Part shown: positions 32,346 through 44,380 of the stretch, piece after piece
Position numbering within the stretch: position 1 is the stretch's first letter
Layout: each line of letters begins with the position of its first letter
NCBI GenBank assembly: GCA_944739405.2
Contig: OX123182.2
Coordinates: 59,275,183 to 59,339,182, forward strand
Source of the DNA: Euclidia mi
Lineage: Eukaryota; Arthropoda; Insecta; Lepidoptera; Erebidae
Length of the DNA stretch: 64,000 nucleotides
Direction of reading: 5' to 3'
Program-made: the position numbers and the translations under genes
Notes under the pieces: generated by a model
Seen by the model: the letters and a program-made list of their open reading frames with translations, nothing else
What the model was told of the DNA's origin: nothing
The model's database searches: none

Positions 32346-34870
32346 CGTAAAAGGAATCATTTGTGAAGATCAAGGCATTTTTTTTTTTATTTCTTTCGTA
32401 GCATATATTTATCCCGCAGTAGGATAAATCTTATTCTGTGGAAACATTTACCTACAAACACGCACTTCAAACATGAAGACCCGTTAAACTCGGAGTAAAC
32501 CTTTGTAGTTCACATAATTATTGAAGCTATCGAACCCATAACACTTGGCACAGTGACAAAAGCTATATAAGTGATGACAAAGCACAAAGGCATTCCATAC
32601 GGTCAAAACTTGATATTTATACTTGTCCACATTATAAAAATATCTTAAGCAATCGCAAGTTTTTTCCAATTCTTGTGACTAGTTTTGTGACTGTCTCTAA
32701 AAATAAATCTACTAATTTAATGTAGCATAGCAATTGAGCATTCACTATTTTATACGAATTCTATAGAGCTATCACCGTAAGGAGAAAGCTCTATAGCGTG
32801 TAAGCATTCAATATCTATTTGGCTGCCTTTGATCGTGCGTCCCAGTTAATTTATGCAATTACGCCTTGCTCAGCAACTTGGCCTGATATCAAGAAAGTGG
32901 AAATGTTCTCGTCCGATTTTCAGATTTAATTCAAATCTCCTACTATGGATAACTTTGAATCTACATGTTTTACTTGACATTTTCTTAAGCTAGTGATATA
33001 TTTGTTTAATTAAGAAAGGCAACAGCCTTTAACAAACATGTCAGATAGTATAATTGTAAAAGGCGTTGAAAATTGTGTCTTTGGGAATATATATGTATAC
33101 AAGGGGCTAAATATAATTTATTAACAGCAATACCATAAAAGCGTTTCTGTAATAACAAAAAAAGTATTTTCGACTCTACTAATAAACTTGACAAGATTGT
33201 GTGTGGGTGTGTTGGTGCGCACCAACGTCAGGCAATAAAATTGGAAATAAAATTATTTATTATACGTAAAACAGCTCGTATGCTAAGAAAGTTCATGGGC
33301 TATTTGATATCAAGCTTAGTGGGTAAAATTAGCACATAGGTACTTTTACTGAACAAGTTTTAAATTACATGGTGACATGCATCGAAGTAGCTTAAACGTA
33401 TCACAAATCTCACCACAATTCAGTCACCAAACTGTATTCACTTCTAAATGAAATAAATGCGCCATTTATTGCGTAAGCTCTACAATATATCTGCCAAAAC
33501 CTGATGGCTTATGACGTGCATGTGTCATTAAAAGGAGGCACTGTTTCACCATATCACCTAAATACCTACCTTCGGCTCTAATACATCCAAACTGTTACCG
33601 ATATGTAGTGGCAGCAGTGATGTTCTAGTATTTCAATACCAGTTGGTGCACTGAGCTAGTAATTAACATTCTAGTGTTTCAGTTCCAGTCGCTTCATTGA
33701 GGTAACTTTAGCCGCGCCAATAATTGCCATGCAGACATCGATCTTCATCAAGTGAGTATGAATATTATTATTGATTTTCAATTTAATTTGAATTTTCATA
33801 ATTGCTATTTTCCGTGTGCTAATTATAAATATTCTTAAAGAGGCGCTTAGGCATAAATTAGGCTACGGTACAATACCGCAGTGAACTTTTTACTGTGTGT
33901 GTATGCAATTTGTGGAGATGAATTTACCACTTTTATTTTTTGTTTCTCTATTCCGTGCCTTGTCCTAAACGTATGACAATACACGACCCTTTGGCAGGCA
34001 TACACACAGACATAATATGTAGGTCCAACGCGCTGTGGTCCTTTGAGAGTATTAATCTAAAATGTGATGGGACTCCTAATGATAAACATCCATTACTGCA
34101 CTAGCACAAGCACGGATTAACCGCAGGAGGTGTAGGACTATTGCTATTTGTGAAGATAGTAATAACTCTTAGCAATTGGGATAGGTGTTATATGTATTGG
34201 TAAACGTGAACACTACAGTACAGCGAAAGAGGCAGACGATGCCTCACCAACTCACTTGATGGGTCCCCTCTATATATATATAAAATTTTTAAAACTATAT
34301 AAATCTTGCGTAATACTTATTTAAACAGGACATTACAAATCAGATTTGCCAATTCATATATTCTGCAATGTCATCAAGCACAAGTTTTTCACCTCTCGCT
34401 TTCACAGTTACCTACTCCATGATGTCAGTTATAAATGTCTTTAATTTATTACCCATTAAAAAGTGCAACTACACTCAGCGGCGGCTAGTAAAGGAAAATT
34501 TACACTACACATCCGAATATATTTCGATACGGTGGTTGGTCAGCGGTTGAAGCCATAGGATAAAATTAGTTGATGCTGTCGTCGAAATTCAACCATATTT
34601 CCATTCAGAGTTGACACGAATGGTTCCCCAGCGAACATTAATAAGTATTGCAAAATACCTGGGGTAACTACAACTATGGCTCAGTTCTTAAACAGACCGG
34701 GTTTCGCAAGCACCATAAGTTCGATTCACATGTTGTGCGGACCACGTCTTTTGTAATCCATTAAAATTTGTTTCGAGAATTGGTATTCTTTGAGAACTCT
34801 GATTGAATTTTTGTGAAGTTTTTTGATACAGGATTTATTCCTAGTGCCTTTTGCTCTTGCTTGTTTAAAT
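32346..34870. other. Spacer of the inverted pair, no clear gene
   Basis: No conserved ORF was seen. One weak candidate first exon lies at 33730-33752. Short (TA)n tract near 34271. Confidence 0.4.
33730..33752 (+). CDS. Possible short first coding exon
   Basis: ATGCAGACATCGATCTTCAT continues to an AA|GTGAGTATG donor, which would encode MQTSIFIK as the start of a signal-peptide-like protein. Cuticular and other secreted insect proteins often have such a tiny first exon. A CAGT start-site-like motif (33677-33682) lies about 50 bp upstream. Nothing downstream in the window confirms a second exon, so this stays speculative. Confidence 0.2.
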
Positions 34871-35167
34871 ATAAATAAAATGTGAAACAAACTTAAGGCA
34901 CCATTACTTTTTACTGTTCCTACGGGATATATACCACGTACCTTTGTTTTGAGTAACCGATATTTCGGCACTGTTGCAAGCGCCATGTTCACGGATGTAC
35001 TGAAGTATTGCGGGTGGATGAATGTTATAAACAAGTGAACCGGTCTACCCGCTTTCTTACTCGTTTATTGCACGCACAACCACTACCACCGTTTTCACTC
35101 ACTACGTCGGCTCGTGATTTAAGTTTTTGTGGTTCACGGGTTTTTCATAGACATACCACTGGATGCC

Positions 35168-35402
35168 CCTGGGTGCATAGGGTTTCCACCTAGAACTTAG
35201 GGTCCCAAGCCAACCTCACGTGCAAGTGGTGCACCTGCCGATCAACGGACGAGGCTCTGGCAAACAAAATATCCCGATAAGCGGCAATAGGCTCGCCACC
35301 TATTACGTGGGATCAAAACACTGGCGAAAAGTGGGCGTTTAATATGCCTCTGCCTACCCCTTCGGGGAAACAGGCGTGAGTCTATGTATGTATGTATGTA
35401 TG
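35168..35402 (+). repeat. SINE-like repeat with 14-bp TSD in the Penelope element
   Basis: Flanked by TACCACTGGATGCC at 35154-35167 and 35403-35416. It contains GGCAATAGGCTCGCC, AAAAGTGGGCGTTTAATATG and the tail CTACCCCTTCGGGG with (TATG)n. Its 5' part (CTAGAACTTAGGGTCCCAAG) lacks a clear tRNA head and is shared with the copy at 55060-55255, so it defines a subfamily. Confidence 0.88.
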
Positions 35403-35419
35403 TACCACTGGATGCCAGG

Positions 35420-35828
35420 TATTCGACAGTTGAAACCCATCGTCTCTATTGAAGTTTTTATACTTTTTAATTTCAATAGCTTCTTTAACCATTCTAGGTT
35501 TATAGTGGCGTTCTGTCGACAGCACCTGAGGGTTATGTAACTCAATCCAATGGTTCGTACCCGAGTCTAGGAGATGTTGAGCTATTGCCGACTTGTGTGG
35601 TTCATTGTTTTTGACTGCCCGGATGTGTTCCTTGATGCGGCAGGAAATGGTGCGTTTCGTTTGTCCTATATAAGAACTCCCACAGCTGCAGTCAATTTTG
35701 TATACACCCGGCTTTTCCAAGGGGAAACTGTCCTTTGGCGTTCTTAGGTATTGTGACAGTTTGTTCGAAGGAGTGAAGATAGTTTTAACAGATACCTTCT
35801 CAAGGATATTAGAAACCTTATCTGTCAC
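35420..35828 (-). CDS. Penelope GIY-YIG endonuclease domain
   Basis: The frame reads GVYKIDCSCGSSYIGQTKR (the GIY...YIG core in its Penelope form, with the CSCG zinc-ligand insertion characteristic of these elements). RIKEHIRAVKNNEPHKSAIAQH, carrying conserved arginine, glutamate and histidine, follows, then KEAIEIKKY with the distal catalytic glutamate. The domain cuts target DNA for reverse transcription. The upstream RT frame (35930-36286) is shifted relative to this one near 35850-35925. The C-terminus runs into the nested SINE. Confidence 0.88.
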
Positions 35829-35926
35829 TCCTTTGACGTACGTTAGTACGCTGGTTGTCGTGCTACCTTGTAGTCGAGACGTTTTTGAGTGTGTCTAGGT
35901 GGTTTGATACGTCCGCTGTACCCGTT

Positions 35927-36250
35927 CTACCGTAGAACGGTACTTATGTGTGCTTGTTCTTCATTTAAGTGTTCTTCGTCGCACAAGCTGTATACCCGAT
36001 TGGTAAGTGGCGTTATAACTGAGTTCAGTTGACGTGGGTGATGATGCGAGTCAGCGTGTCTATAGCGGTGTGTATGCGTTGTTTTTCTGTGTATAGAGTG
36101 ACTAAGTGAACCGTCAGATCGTACACCAACCATCACGTCAAGAAACGCCATTCTTCTGTCCCTTTCTTTTTCATACGTGTAGCACATTTTAGCGTGGATA
36201 CTATTTAAATGCACCAGATACTGTTGTACTACCTCTTCTACCCTGGAGGT
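35927..36250 (-). pseudogene. Penelope reverse transcriptase C-terminal part
   Basis: Reads VQQYLVHLNSIHAKM, then KERDRRMAFLDVMV, a GSLSHSIHRKTTHT block, RYRHADSHHHPRQLNSVI and LCDEEHLNEEQAHI. The order FLDV...Y+KPTHTDRYL...SHHP is diagnostic of the RT distal part of Penelope-like elements. The YxDD region would lie further upstream and is absent. Confidence 0.85.
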
Positions 36251-36475
36251 CGACAAAAAAGCGACATTTGCATAAGATCTGCTCAAAAACGTTTAAGGTA
36301 AATCCGACGTTACAATTATTAAGATATTTATGTGTACAAAAAATGTAGATCCAACACCTGACAGCGGCTCATTACACGTGGCTCTACGTTTACGTAACGA
36401 GAACCCTCACGTAAACGTTCACATGTGTTCTAAGTCCATTTGGATCGTTTATAAGACATTTGCAAACTTTTGGCC
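36250..36475 (-). repeat. Inverted pair repeat, right copy
   Basis: The complement of this segment matches 32120-32340 block for block. It meets the truncated end of the Penelope RT at about 36250-36286. Confidence 0.8.
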
Positions 36476-36479
36476 GACT

Positions 36480-38105
36480 TTTACTTTGTATGGTGTTTAA
36501 ATTATATCTTTCTACATGGTACTGTTTGTTGCGTTCTTTTGTGTCGCGGTGCTGGTGGGCTGGTGGAGGAAGCTTGTGAAACTCTCGGGAAGGCGTTAGG
36601 GCCTACTCATAAAAACGACCACTATGTTCCTTTCACGATTCATAGCAAAAGGCAGTTTCATATGATCTACGTTATAATGACATTTCCTCGCTGCAATATC
36701 ATGGGGATCACTCCCGCCTGGATTTGCCCGCCTCGGCTACTAGCTGCATCTACTTTGAGCTTGAATCTGTTAAAATTTTCTTCGATCATACTACAATACA
36801 GAAACCATGAATGTTGTGTTGACGAACATCTTGAAGTGCTTTTACCTGTACTTAACTGTTAGGTCACTAAATAATTTTAAGGGTTTTGAATTACGTAATG
36901 CTTTCTACTCATCCTGCTGACTTACCTGCGACACAACTGAGCTCGGTTTTTACTTTCTATCATCGGCAGTATTACTACCCAGGCCGACACTATCTGTTTT
37001 ATAATATATAGCCCCCGTCACGTCCTGTTTGTCTATATGAACGTGATAAACTCAAAACCTACCGAACGTATCTTTGTTCGGTTTTTTAGATAGTGGGTCC
37101 TTGAGAAGGGTTTAGGTGTATAATTCAGGCGGACGGAGCTGAAGGCGATGTTTAGTGAACATTAAAATAAAAACACATTTACAATGTTATAGTATTTTTA
37201 CTCGTGTTAGCAAGTCATTACTAGCTGTTCTCAAGTAAATACATTCAGGCATTGAAACAATATAGAACGTATAATGAGAACATTAACTTCCATTACACAG
37301 AGTAATAAAATAAACTCGCAACCACATTTTAGTTCTAGGGAATACTGAATTGCTACTGTGAATTTTATTGTCAGACATATTGAAGCCAAAGCGTAGTTCA
37401 ACGTATCGAATTGTCACAGTGGTTTTTATTGTCCTCAAAACGATTCTCGTTTGAATAATTTTGACATTGCCTTTGTTTCATTACAAGGCAGAAAAGTATT
37501 GCTTTCTATGCCTAGTACATTTCTAGATTCTACCTTGTTAACAAACTGGTACCAGCTCATCATCTGCCGAATAAGTATAAAGTTTGACGCGACCTTATCT
37601 TAGTTACGATACTTTTAATTATAAGACGTTACATACAGAAGCGTTCAATTTTCGTCAAACAGCTTAAACTTCACACGGATAAGCTATCAGAAGGTTCAAC
37701 GGCTGGTAAACTTACATCCAATCTCTATGAAAATTTTCGTTAAATATTTCCTTAGCAAGAACAAAATTGCGGAACTTAAATTAAACAAACAAGCAATAAA
37801 TCCTTCAGTTAGTGAGAATATAACAACAATGCAGTAATTATTGCAGTTTCAGAACTTAACAGAACGGATTCGAGACTTTCTGTAGACGACTAATCTACAT
37901 AGCTCAGGTGCTAAGTTACAAAATCTTGACTTGAGCAACTTTTGTTTGATTTCAACTTGGCTCTTTTGATAAGTAAATTATTACTTTGACTGTTGATATT
38001 TATGATTACAGATAAAGTAAAATGAAATACATTTAACAAACAGCTTATGTAGAACATAGATGCAGTTAGCTTTAAAATTATTTCTCCTGCAATAATGCTA
38101 GATAT
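36480..38105. other. Mostly non-coding; LINE-tail-like patch
   Basis: At about 37010-37145 a sequence with GTCCTGTTTGTCTATATGAACG and ACTCAAAACCTACCGAACG resembles the short 3' tails of RTE-like repeats. The remainder shows no gene. Confidence 0.4.
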
Positions 38106-38109
38106 AAAA

Positions 38110-38490
38110 CTGGCAGCGATAGCCTAGTAGAAATACCATCAGACTGACATGCAAAGGGTTTCGAGTTCGAATCCACAGCGTGCACCACTGGCTTTTCGGA
38201 CTTATGTGCATGTTGAATTGTTAATTATCGCTTGCCCCGTACCACCGAGAGCACGTTAAGCCGTCTGACCTATGAAGACCTTTGAGTCGTTATGGGCGTT
38301 AGTATACTAAAAATCTGATATAGGTTTGAACCTCGCCCTATCACTATCCCTATTGGTTAAGAAGGTCAGGCAGTCGCTTTGTAGAAAAGCTGACTTATTG
38401 TCAGATCTGGTTAGACTTATAAGCGGACCCGGGCTCCAAAGCATGAGTGTTGTATTTAACTGATAACGCTTGGACGATGATGATGAGATT
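38110..38490 (+). repeat. tRNA-derived SINE
   Basis: The head has GATAGCCTAGTAGAAATACC and box B-like GAGTTCGAATCC. The body has TAATTATCGCTTGCCCCGT, GAGCACGTTAAGCCGTCTG and GGTCAGGCAGTCGCTT, ending in GATGATGATGAG. Same family as 5140-5538. Confidence 0.75.
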
Positions 38491-38499
38491 ATTATGAAC

Positions 38500-39765
38500 G
38501 GTCGCTGCCTGTTCCCAATAAGACGAACCATCTGTTCTTGGTCCATCTAACTGTAAAAAGTGTCATGTGCATTATACTGCTACTGGCATATCGGTCTCTT
38601 TCGATGGATAAATGAGAAGTGTCATAGAAATTGTGTTGCACTGGCATAACCGTCTTTTAGATGGATCGTTAGTTTTCTTGGTCCGTCTACAAGTGAATAG
38701 TGATATAAAAATTACTGCCAGAAGCTTATTTGTTGGATTGATAAAATAGGCAATCCGTCTTGGTGGAATCAGGGTTTATTTATGATCAGTGAACCAAAAT
38801 CTATGCGTTGATCGTTGTTTGTTTTGTGGCTATCTATTTTATGTTATGTTAATATATGTTCATATTATTTTGTAAAATTAAATAAAATAATAGTAGGACC
38901 AAGCTAAATATTTTTAATTCTCGGTCATTAACAAAGTAGAAGGACTTAAGAAAACTTATATCGTCGCGTGTTTCTTGTAGTCGAACAGTTGAATAAACAA
39001 GACTTTGTCTAGACATGTATACAAATATCCTCACATTGAACAAATTACTCTCAGTTCACGCAGTGCTTGACATAAAACCATTTAGAGATAACCTTGTAGA
39101 GCTTTGTTCAGTTCCTACTAGTTATTTACTGTAGAGAAGATTATTCGCAGCCTTACCTTTTCTGTATACTCACGTAATTTTCGCCTGGGAGAAGCTACGG
39201 AGCGTAAAGTCTAAATAATGTATCCTGTTCTAAATATTTATATCTCGCTGATACTAGTTCATAAAATATAATCTTAGTATTACAGTGAAAGCTTACAACA
39301 CTGATTATTCGAACTTTAGACATTCAGAAGAAATGGTTAACTATCGCTAGTTAAACGATTGAGAAAGTAATGCTGGCGAAGGACATGCGAAGCCGAAGTA
39401 TTTTAGGTAATGACTTTTACAAACGACATTTAGCAAGGCAAGAGACGCTCGTTGCAGAAGTATGCATCTAGTTTGCATCATAAAGTCATCTAAGCATGTG
39501 TAACCGTATTGCAGCTGCATCAAATTTAAGTGTCGCAAAGTAAGAAAAGATTGAAATCCGAATATAAGAATGCTCTATGGCTTCGGGCTTAGCGGATATA
39601 TTGAATGTATACGGCGATATTTACTGAACATTGTCTGTTCAAATCGAATGACGGATTGTGGGATTGACGTCTGACGACCTTTTATAATTTAAAGTACCTA
39701 TAAGTATAACAAAAAATATATAAAGAAGATTTACGTATATGTCCACGTGTATATACTATAGTTCT
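38500..39765. other. Non-coding stretch
   Basis: Contains three loosely similar phrases with GTC(T/C)TT.GATGGAT within 38530-38770, perhaps a decayed short repeat. No gene was recognised. Confidence 0.35.
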
Positions 39766-39766
39766 T

Positions 39767-40454
39767 TTTTAGGGTTCCGTACCTCACAAGGTAAAAAAAG
39801 GAACTCTTATAAGATCACTTTCTTGTCCGTCTGTGTCTGTCTATCTGTCTGTCCGTGTGTCACCACTGATTTTCTCAGGAACGGGTGGACCTAGCAAATT
39901 GAAATTTATACCAGATACTGAGGTCTATGGTTCCTATTAGGTGTATAACTATACACCTAATAGGTAGATAAGATAATAAATCAGGGTCCTGGGTCCACCC
40001 GGTTAAAAGATATGGTCAAAATTAGATTTTTGTGAAAACTTTTAAGTACCAAAAAAAACCTTAATTTTCAACTTTCTTTTAATTTTCGGAATTTTGCCTT
40101 TACTTGTGCTGCAAGACCTTGGTTTTAACCAAAATTGATAATTCTAGGTCAACCGCAAGTACCCTATAGGTTTTGGGTCGAAAACCTATATGGTAATTCC
40201 CGTTGAACTAGAATCACGAAATTTGGCCAAAAGCAGGGTCTTACAGCACAAATAAAGGAAAAATTACAAAAAATAAAAAAATGGAAAATTTTAGGGTGTC
40301 CCCATACATACATAGTAGACTCCATTTAAGATAGTCCTCTAAGTTGTATTGGCGCTCATACAGATTTAGAGGACTAGCGTAATTAGCACCAACCTCAAAT
40401 AAGGTAGAATGCGTACGGAACCCTCGGTGCGCGGGTCAGACTCGCATTTGCCCG
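39767..40454 (-). repeat. Repeat bounded by AGGGTTCCGTAC / GTACGGAACCCT
   Basis: Begins AGGGTTCCGTACCTC and ends GTACGGAACCCTCGGTGCGC followed by GACTCGCATTTGCCCG. Both ends match those of the repeats at 57637-60757 and 61817-62935, and the interior shares motifs such as AAATTGAAATTTATA and AGCACAAATAAAGGAAAAATT. A 14-bp-stem hairpin (CTATTAGGTGTATA) lies at 39937-39966. It is very common in lepidopteran DNA as I know it. Its class is not assigned here. Confidence 0.7.
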
Positions 40455-40459
40455 AATTT

Positions 40460-42055
40460 CTTTGATAACATATACGGGTCATTCTTACGACTATCATCAA
40501 AGCGGCAGTTTGTGTGTGTTGCAGCGGTACTTTCGTGCTAAAACTGCTAAACGAATCTTGACGAAACGTAACAAAATTAAAAGTTCGCACATCAGAATAC
40601 CACTTTTAGTACTTTCTTTATTGCAATACCTACTCACTAAAAGTGTAAAATTAAACGAACTTCAACTTTACCCAACCTATTAGACAACCCTGCGAATATT
40701 GCTCATTAAAGAAAAAATATGTTCTTCAATACGAATGCTTATCAGTTCAGTATTCCATGGGAGTCTTCCCGCGCTAAGCACTTCATAAATCTATAGGGTA
40801 ATATCAGTTTGAATTTACTGGTGTGATAAATTAATATCGACATTGGTCGTAACTCAATAGATAACGGGACGGGGAAACGGTGAAATTAATAGCACAGCCT
40901 AATTGCTGCTTTTTTGTCGAAGGTGAATAAGTGAATTTTGTTTCCGGATGTTACTATGCGCAATTTTTAAATTGGATTGAATTTTGTTGTATAATTTTAT
41001 ATTACCCGTTGCAATGTTTTTTTCATTTATTTTTATGTGTTTATCTTAAAACATTATTGACTGAACGGGATTGCATAACATATCCTAGTGGTTTGCCAAT
41101 GCTGCGTTATATCTACTATAAAAAATGCATGTCTATGATGATAAATCATAAGCATTTAATATCATTGAGCTACGATAATATTTAAATTGTAGTAATTATA
41201 GTTGGCGTAAGATCGGTATATGTGGAGAGCCATTCTAGGGATATGAATTATTGTAGCAAAATGAATTACCTAACGTCATTGCACCTACTGTTTCGCTTAT
41301 TTCAAAATACAAATAAAAAATTGGAACACTTTGATATGTAATTTAAATACTTATTTTTAATATTTGATTGCTTATTACCTAGCTTGTAAATTTTTACATA
41401 CTTCCTCACACAGAGCAAATTACCCTGTTATTGTCATACGAAGGTCGTTGCACTGTCGAGCTTACTAGCACCATCGTTATTATGACTGATAACAGTAATT
41501 ATATGATAAAATTCTAAATGTTATGATGGCGGCAGTTATGTACGTATATGGCCATACATAACATTTCACTCATATTAATTGCGTAGATTATGGTGTTGTT
41601 TTTAGTATTATGAGTTTAGCTAGTAAACCCGTAAGTTTATGAACTAGATAAAAGCTTTCTACCGTATTTGCGGCACTACATACATAAAAGAAATGAACAA
41701 TTTTTTAATATTGTGTCTTGCGGTGCCACATACAAAATTTTGTATTAGATAGGTAAATAGATCGCTGAATGACGGCCGAAAGGGTTACTGTTAATCAGCA
41801 GTGTTTATCTACCCTTTCTCATACTCGCTAGGGGATCTACCACTTAATTTTTTCTACTTAACAAGGAAACTGGACATCGCTTGGCTTTACTCATATACTC
41901 GTGCTTTAATTAAAGAACTGCAATTTGTTTTTCATGCTATTCAAAGTTCATGTTTGATGGCGTAGCTGCTACGACGACACGTAGGCGCATGTAGTGGAGG
42001 CTACGAAGTTCTACGAGTGCCATTCATGATTATCTATGCATATGTTTCATTTTAC
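40460..42055. other. Non-coding stretch
   Basis: No supported gene. The short ORF at 40931-41185 is AT-rich and has no recognisable content. Confidence 0.4.
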
Positions 42056-42059
42056 AATT

Positions 42060-42270
42060 GCGTCAATATTTAAAACTAGAAGAGCCCGCGGTTACACCCG
42101 CGCTATTTAAGGCTACTGCTCTGGCCCTTTTGACCCATAGAGTGATGTTGTATAGCCTTCCTCAATAAATGAGCTACCTAACTGTGAAATAATTTTTCAA
42201 ATAGAACCAGTAGTTCCTGAGATTTGCGCGTTCAAGCAAACAAACTCTTCAGCTTTATAATATTACTAGA
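42060..42270 (+). repeat. RTE-like LINE or SINE 3' tail
   Basis: Reads CCCGCGGTTACACCCGCG, ATAGAACCAGTAGTTCCTGA and GCGTTCAAGCAAACAAACTC then TTCAGCTTTATAATATTA, a widespread arthropod repeat tail. A complementary-orientation fragment is near 29705-29780. Confidence 0.6.
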
Positions 42271-42279
42271 TTAGTATTA

Positions 42280-42520
42280 GATTTGTCCGTTTGGTGACGG
42301 ATTAAGAATACGGAATGTCACCACCCCATTTCATCCCATGGGTGTCGTAAAAGCCGACAGAGGGAGCATAATATTATGCAGAGAACAGCACTGTAAGTGA
42401 AGGTAAACTTGATACAAACCCTATACCAATCCGTTTGGCCAGCGTGGTATAGTAGGCCAATTCCTCCTTTCAATGGAGAGGCTTAGTCCAGCAGTGGACT
42501 GTTGAAGGCTGATGATGAGT
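42280..42520 (+). repeat. Dispersed lepidopteran repeat (CAGCAGTGGAC...GATGATGA tail)
   Basis: Shares, with 56325-56560 (-) and in part 52540-52735 (-) and 50375-50480 (-), the blocks GACGGATTAAGAATACGG, CCATGGGTGTCGTAAAAGCC, CAGCGTGGTATAGTAG and CAGCAGTGGACTGTTGAAGG, ending in GATGATGA. Probably the 3' part of a LINE or a SINE body. Confidence 0.7.
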
Positions 42521-42702
42521 ATTAGATTTTACTAATGCAATAGATTATACAAGTTATGAATAAACTCACAATTTGTGTGAATCTTTCCAATAATAGATGT
42601 AACGATCTAAGTATAAATCTGACAATAGCTTACAACTTGCGAAACATTGGAGTTGGTAATATTAAGATTCAAGTACATTCAGGATTTTTCTTTGTAAGTA
42701 TT

Positions 42703-42908
42703 TTTTTTTAAGACAACTCCCGCACTAGGTATAAATCCTGGGTCGCGGGGGACTTTACAAACATACAGCCAACAGACACAATGAACACCCAGACTCGAAA
42801 CAACAATTTATGGATCACATAAAGTGATGTCTCGTGTGGGAATCGAACCCACGACACACGGCGCAGTGTCAAGCGGCCGCTTAAACCACTACGCCAACCG
42901 TGCAGTTT
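42703..42908 (-). repeat. tRNA-derived SINE with poly-A tail
   Basis: On the minus strand the head (42905-42830) reads GGCGTAGTGGTTTAAGCGG and GGGTTCGATTCCCACACG, good A and B boxes. The body contains CACTTTATGTGATCC and TTTCGAGTCTGGGTGTTC, and the element ends in an A-run (T-run at 42702-42709). An older copy is at 4222-4345. Confidence 0.85.
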
Positions 42909-42919
42909 AAGTGCCAAAT

Positions 42920-44365
42920 TTTATGCAATATACAAGACTCCTAAAAGTTTCTCCGTGCATATTGCCTTGACTATATAGTGGATGTTGGAAACTTGTATGA
43001 TAGTTATAAGGTAGAAAACCCTAAAAAGATACATTGGTGAAATTGAAAGCCAGATTCATTTAAATAATCATTGTAATTTTTTATTTGTAACCTATGCTGG
43101 TATCATAAATGCATGATTGGCTGCCCAATTTTGCAAATATGTGTTCTTAGAGGCAGTAAGTGTGGTAGCCTATCTGGATAAAATAAGACGTAGAGTAAGC
43201 CTGAATCGAAAGATAACACCTAGATCACTTGGGGGTCACTTTTTCTCTACCGGGATATAAAAAAAATCTTTTATGTATAATTAAAGTTCTCGAATTACCT
43301 TCATATACTTAACAATACACTGCCCTCCTGTAAAAGTACACAATAATTTCGAACAACCTTCATCTTTGAAGTCAAATATCAAAACATTACCTTACCTTCA
43401 GCAAGTGCGCTCTAGTAACCTCGCAACTCACAATATTATACAAACTTAAATTGTTTGATCTCTCGCAAGACCATTTGTTCACCCCGTGTACTATGCTATA
43501 TTTTCACGTGAATGGGCAGTTCAAGGAGAATGACGTATCTACATCTCATGCTTGATTTCCCGAATTCTATTTGACGCAGTGAATATAAGGTTGGATTGTA
43601 ATAAAGGGTAGAAAAATCTATGAATTGTATGGTTTGAAGTAGCTATGTATGTAAATTAGGTAAGCTTTTTGTTCAGAAAATATATTTATGCAGAAAATAC
43701 AAAAGAAATGTAAATTAAACGTCTAAGTAGTTTATACGCTGTGCACGCATCAACTTTAAAATTTAGGCGGTTTTATTGAAAAGCACCCTTTTAGATTCTA
43801 CAATAAAGTAAATGTTGTTTAGTATTCAAATACATAGAAGATTATCTTTTAGAACGAGAATTCAAAGCCAAAGAATTGGATGGGAGTGAGAATTTATTCT
43901 ATAGTTTATCTGAATTTAGACGTGGCGGACTTTTCAGATATAATCTAACATCGGATAAGAGACTGTTATAGTTGACCTTTGATTTGTGTTATGTAGTTAT
44001 GAAAAGTTTTCAGTTGATTTAGTATTAGCATTGGCTATGATATGGTTCTTGTTTTGTGGACTTTGTGGTCTGATCGCGACAAGTGGAAGATGGAAGGGTA
44101 GGTCTTAACCTAGCAGTGGGACATACACTAGGCTTCTAATAGTGAATAATAATAATAATAGTACGAGCAGTTTAAAAGGTATAAAAATGTTTAATATACC
44201 TAACACAGCACGGACCATTGTGTGCTGGTCGAGAATTTGTTCTAGTCGTGTTTATTAATTAGTCTATAATATGTAAATATTTAAAAATAATTATATGAGG
44301 ATATCTATTGGTTCCTTGATTAAAATAGTTGAAGTTCTGCTTTGTTAATATAGTACAGGCTGTGC
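42920..44365. other. Non-coding, LINE-tail fragment near 44040-44160
   Basis: At 44095-44160 the phrase CTAGCAGTGGGACATACACT with a following AATAATAATAATAG run is a LINE 3' end in plus orientation. Otherwise no gene is seen. Confidence 0.45.
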
Positions 44366-44380
44366 CTGGTTTGGGGTGAG

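Larger units (their letters stand above)
34880..36286 (-). mobile_element. Penelope-like element, 5'-truncated, with nested SINE
   Basis: The sense strand is minus. The distal RT region (36286-35930) is followed by a linker and the GIY-YIG endonuclease (35828-35420), then non-coding 3' sequence to about 34880. The SINE at 35168-35402 splits it with a 14-bp TSD. The RT catalytic region is missing because the left part ends at the inverted-pair repeat near 36286. Confidence 0.85.
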
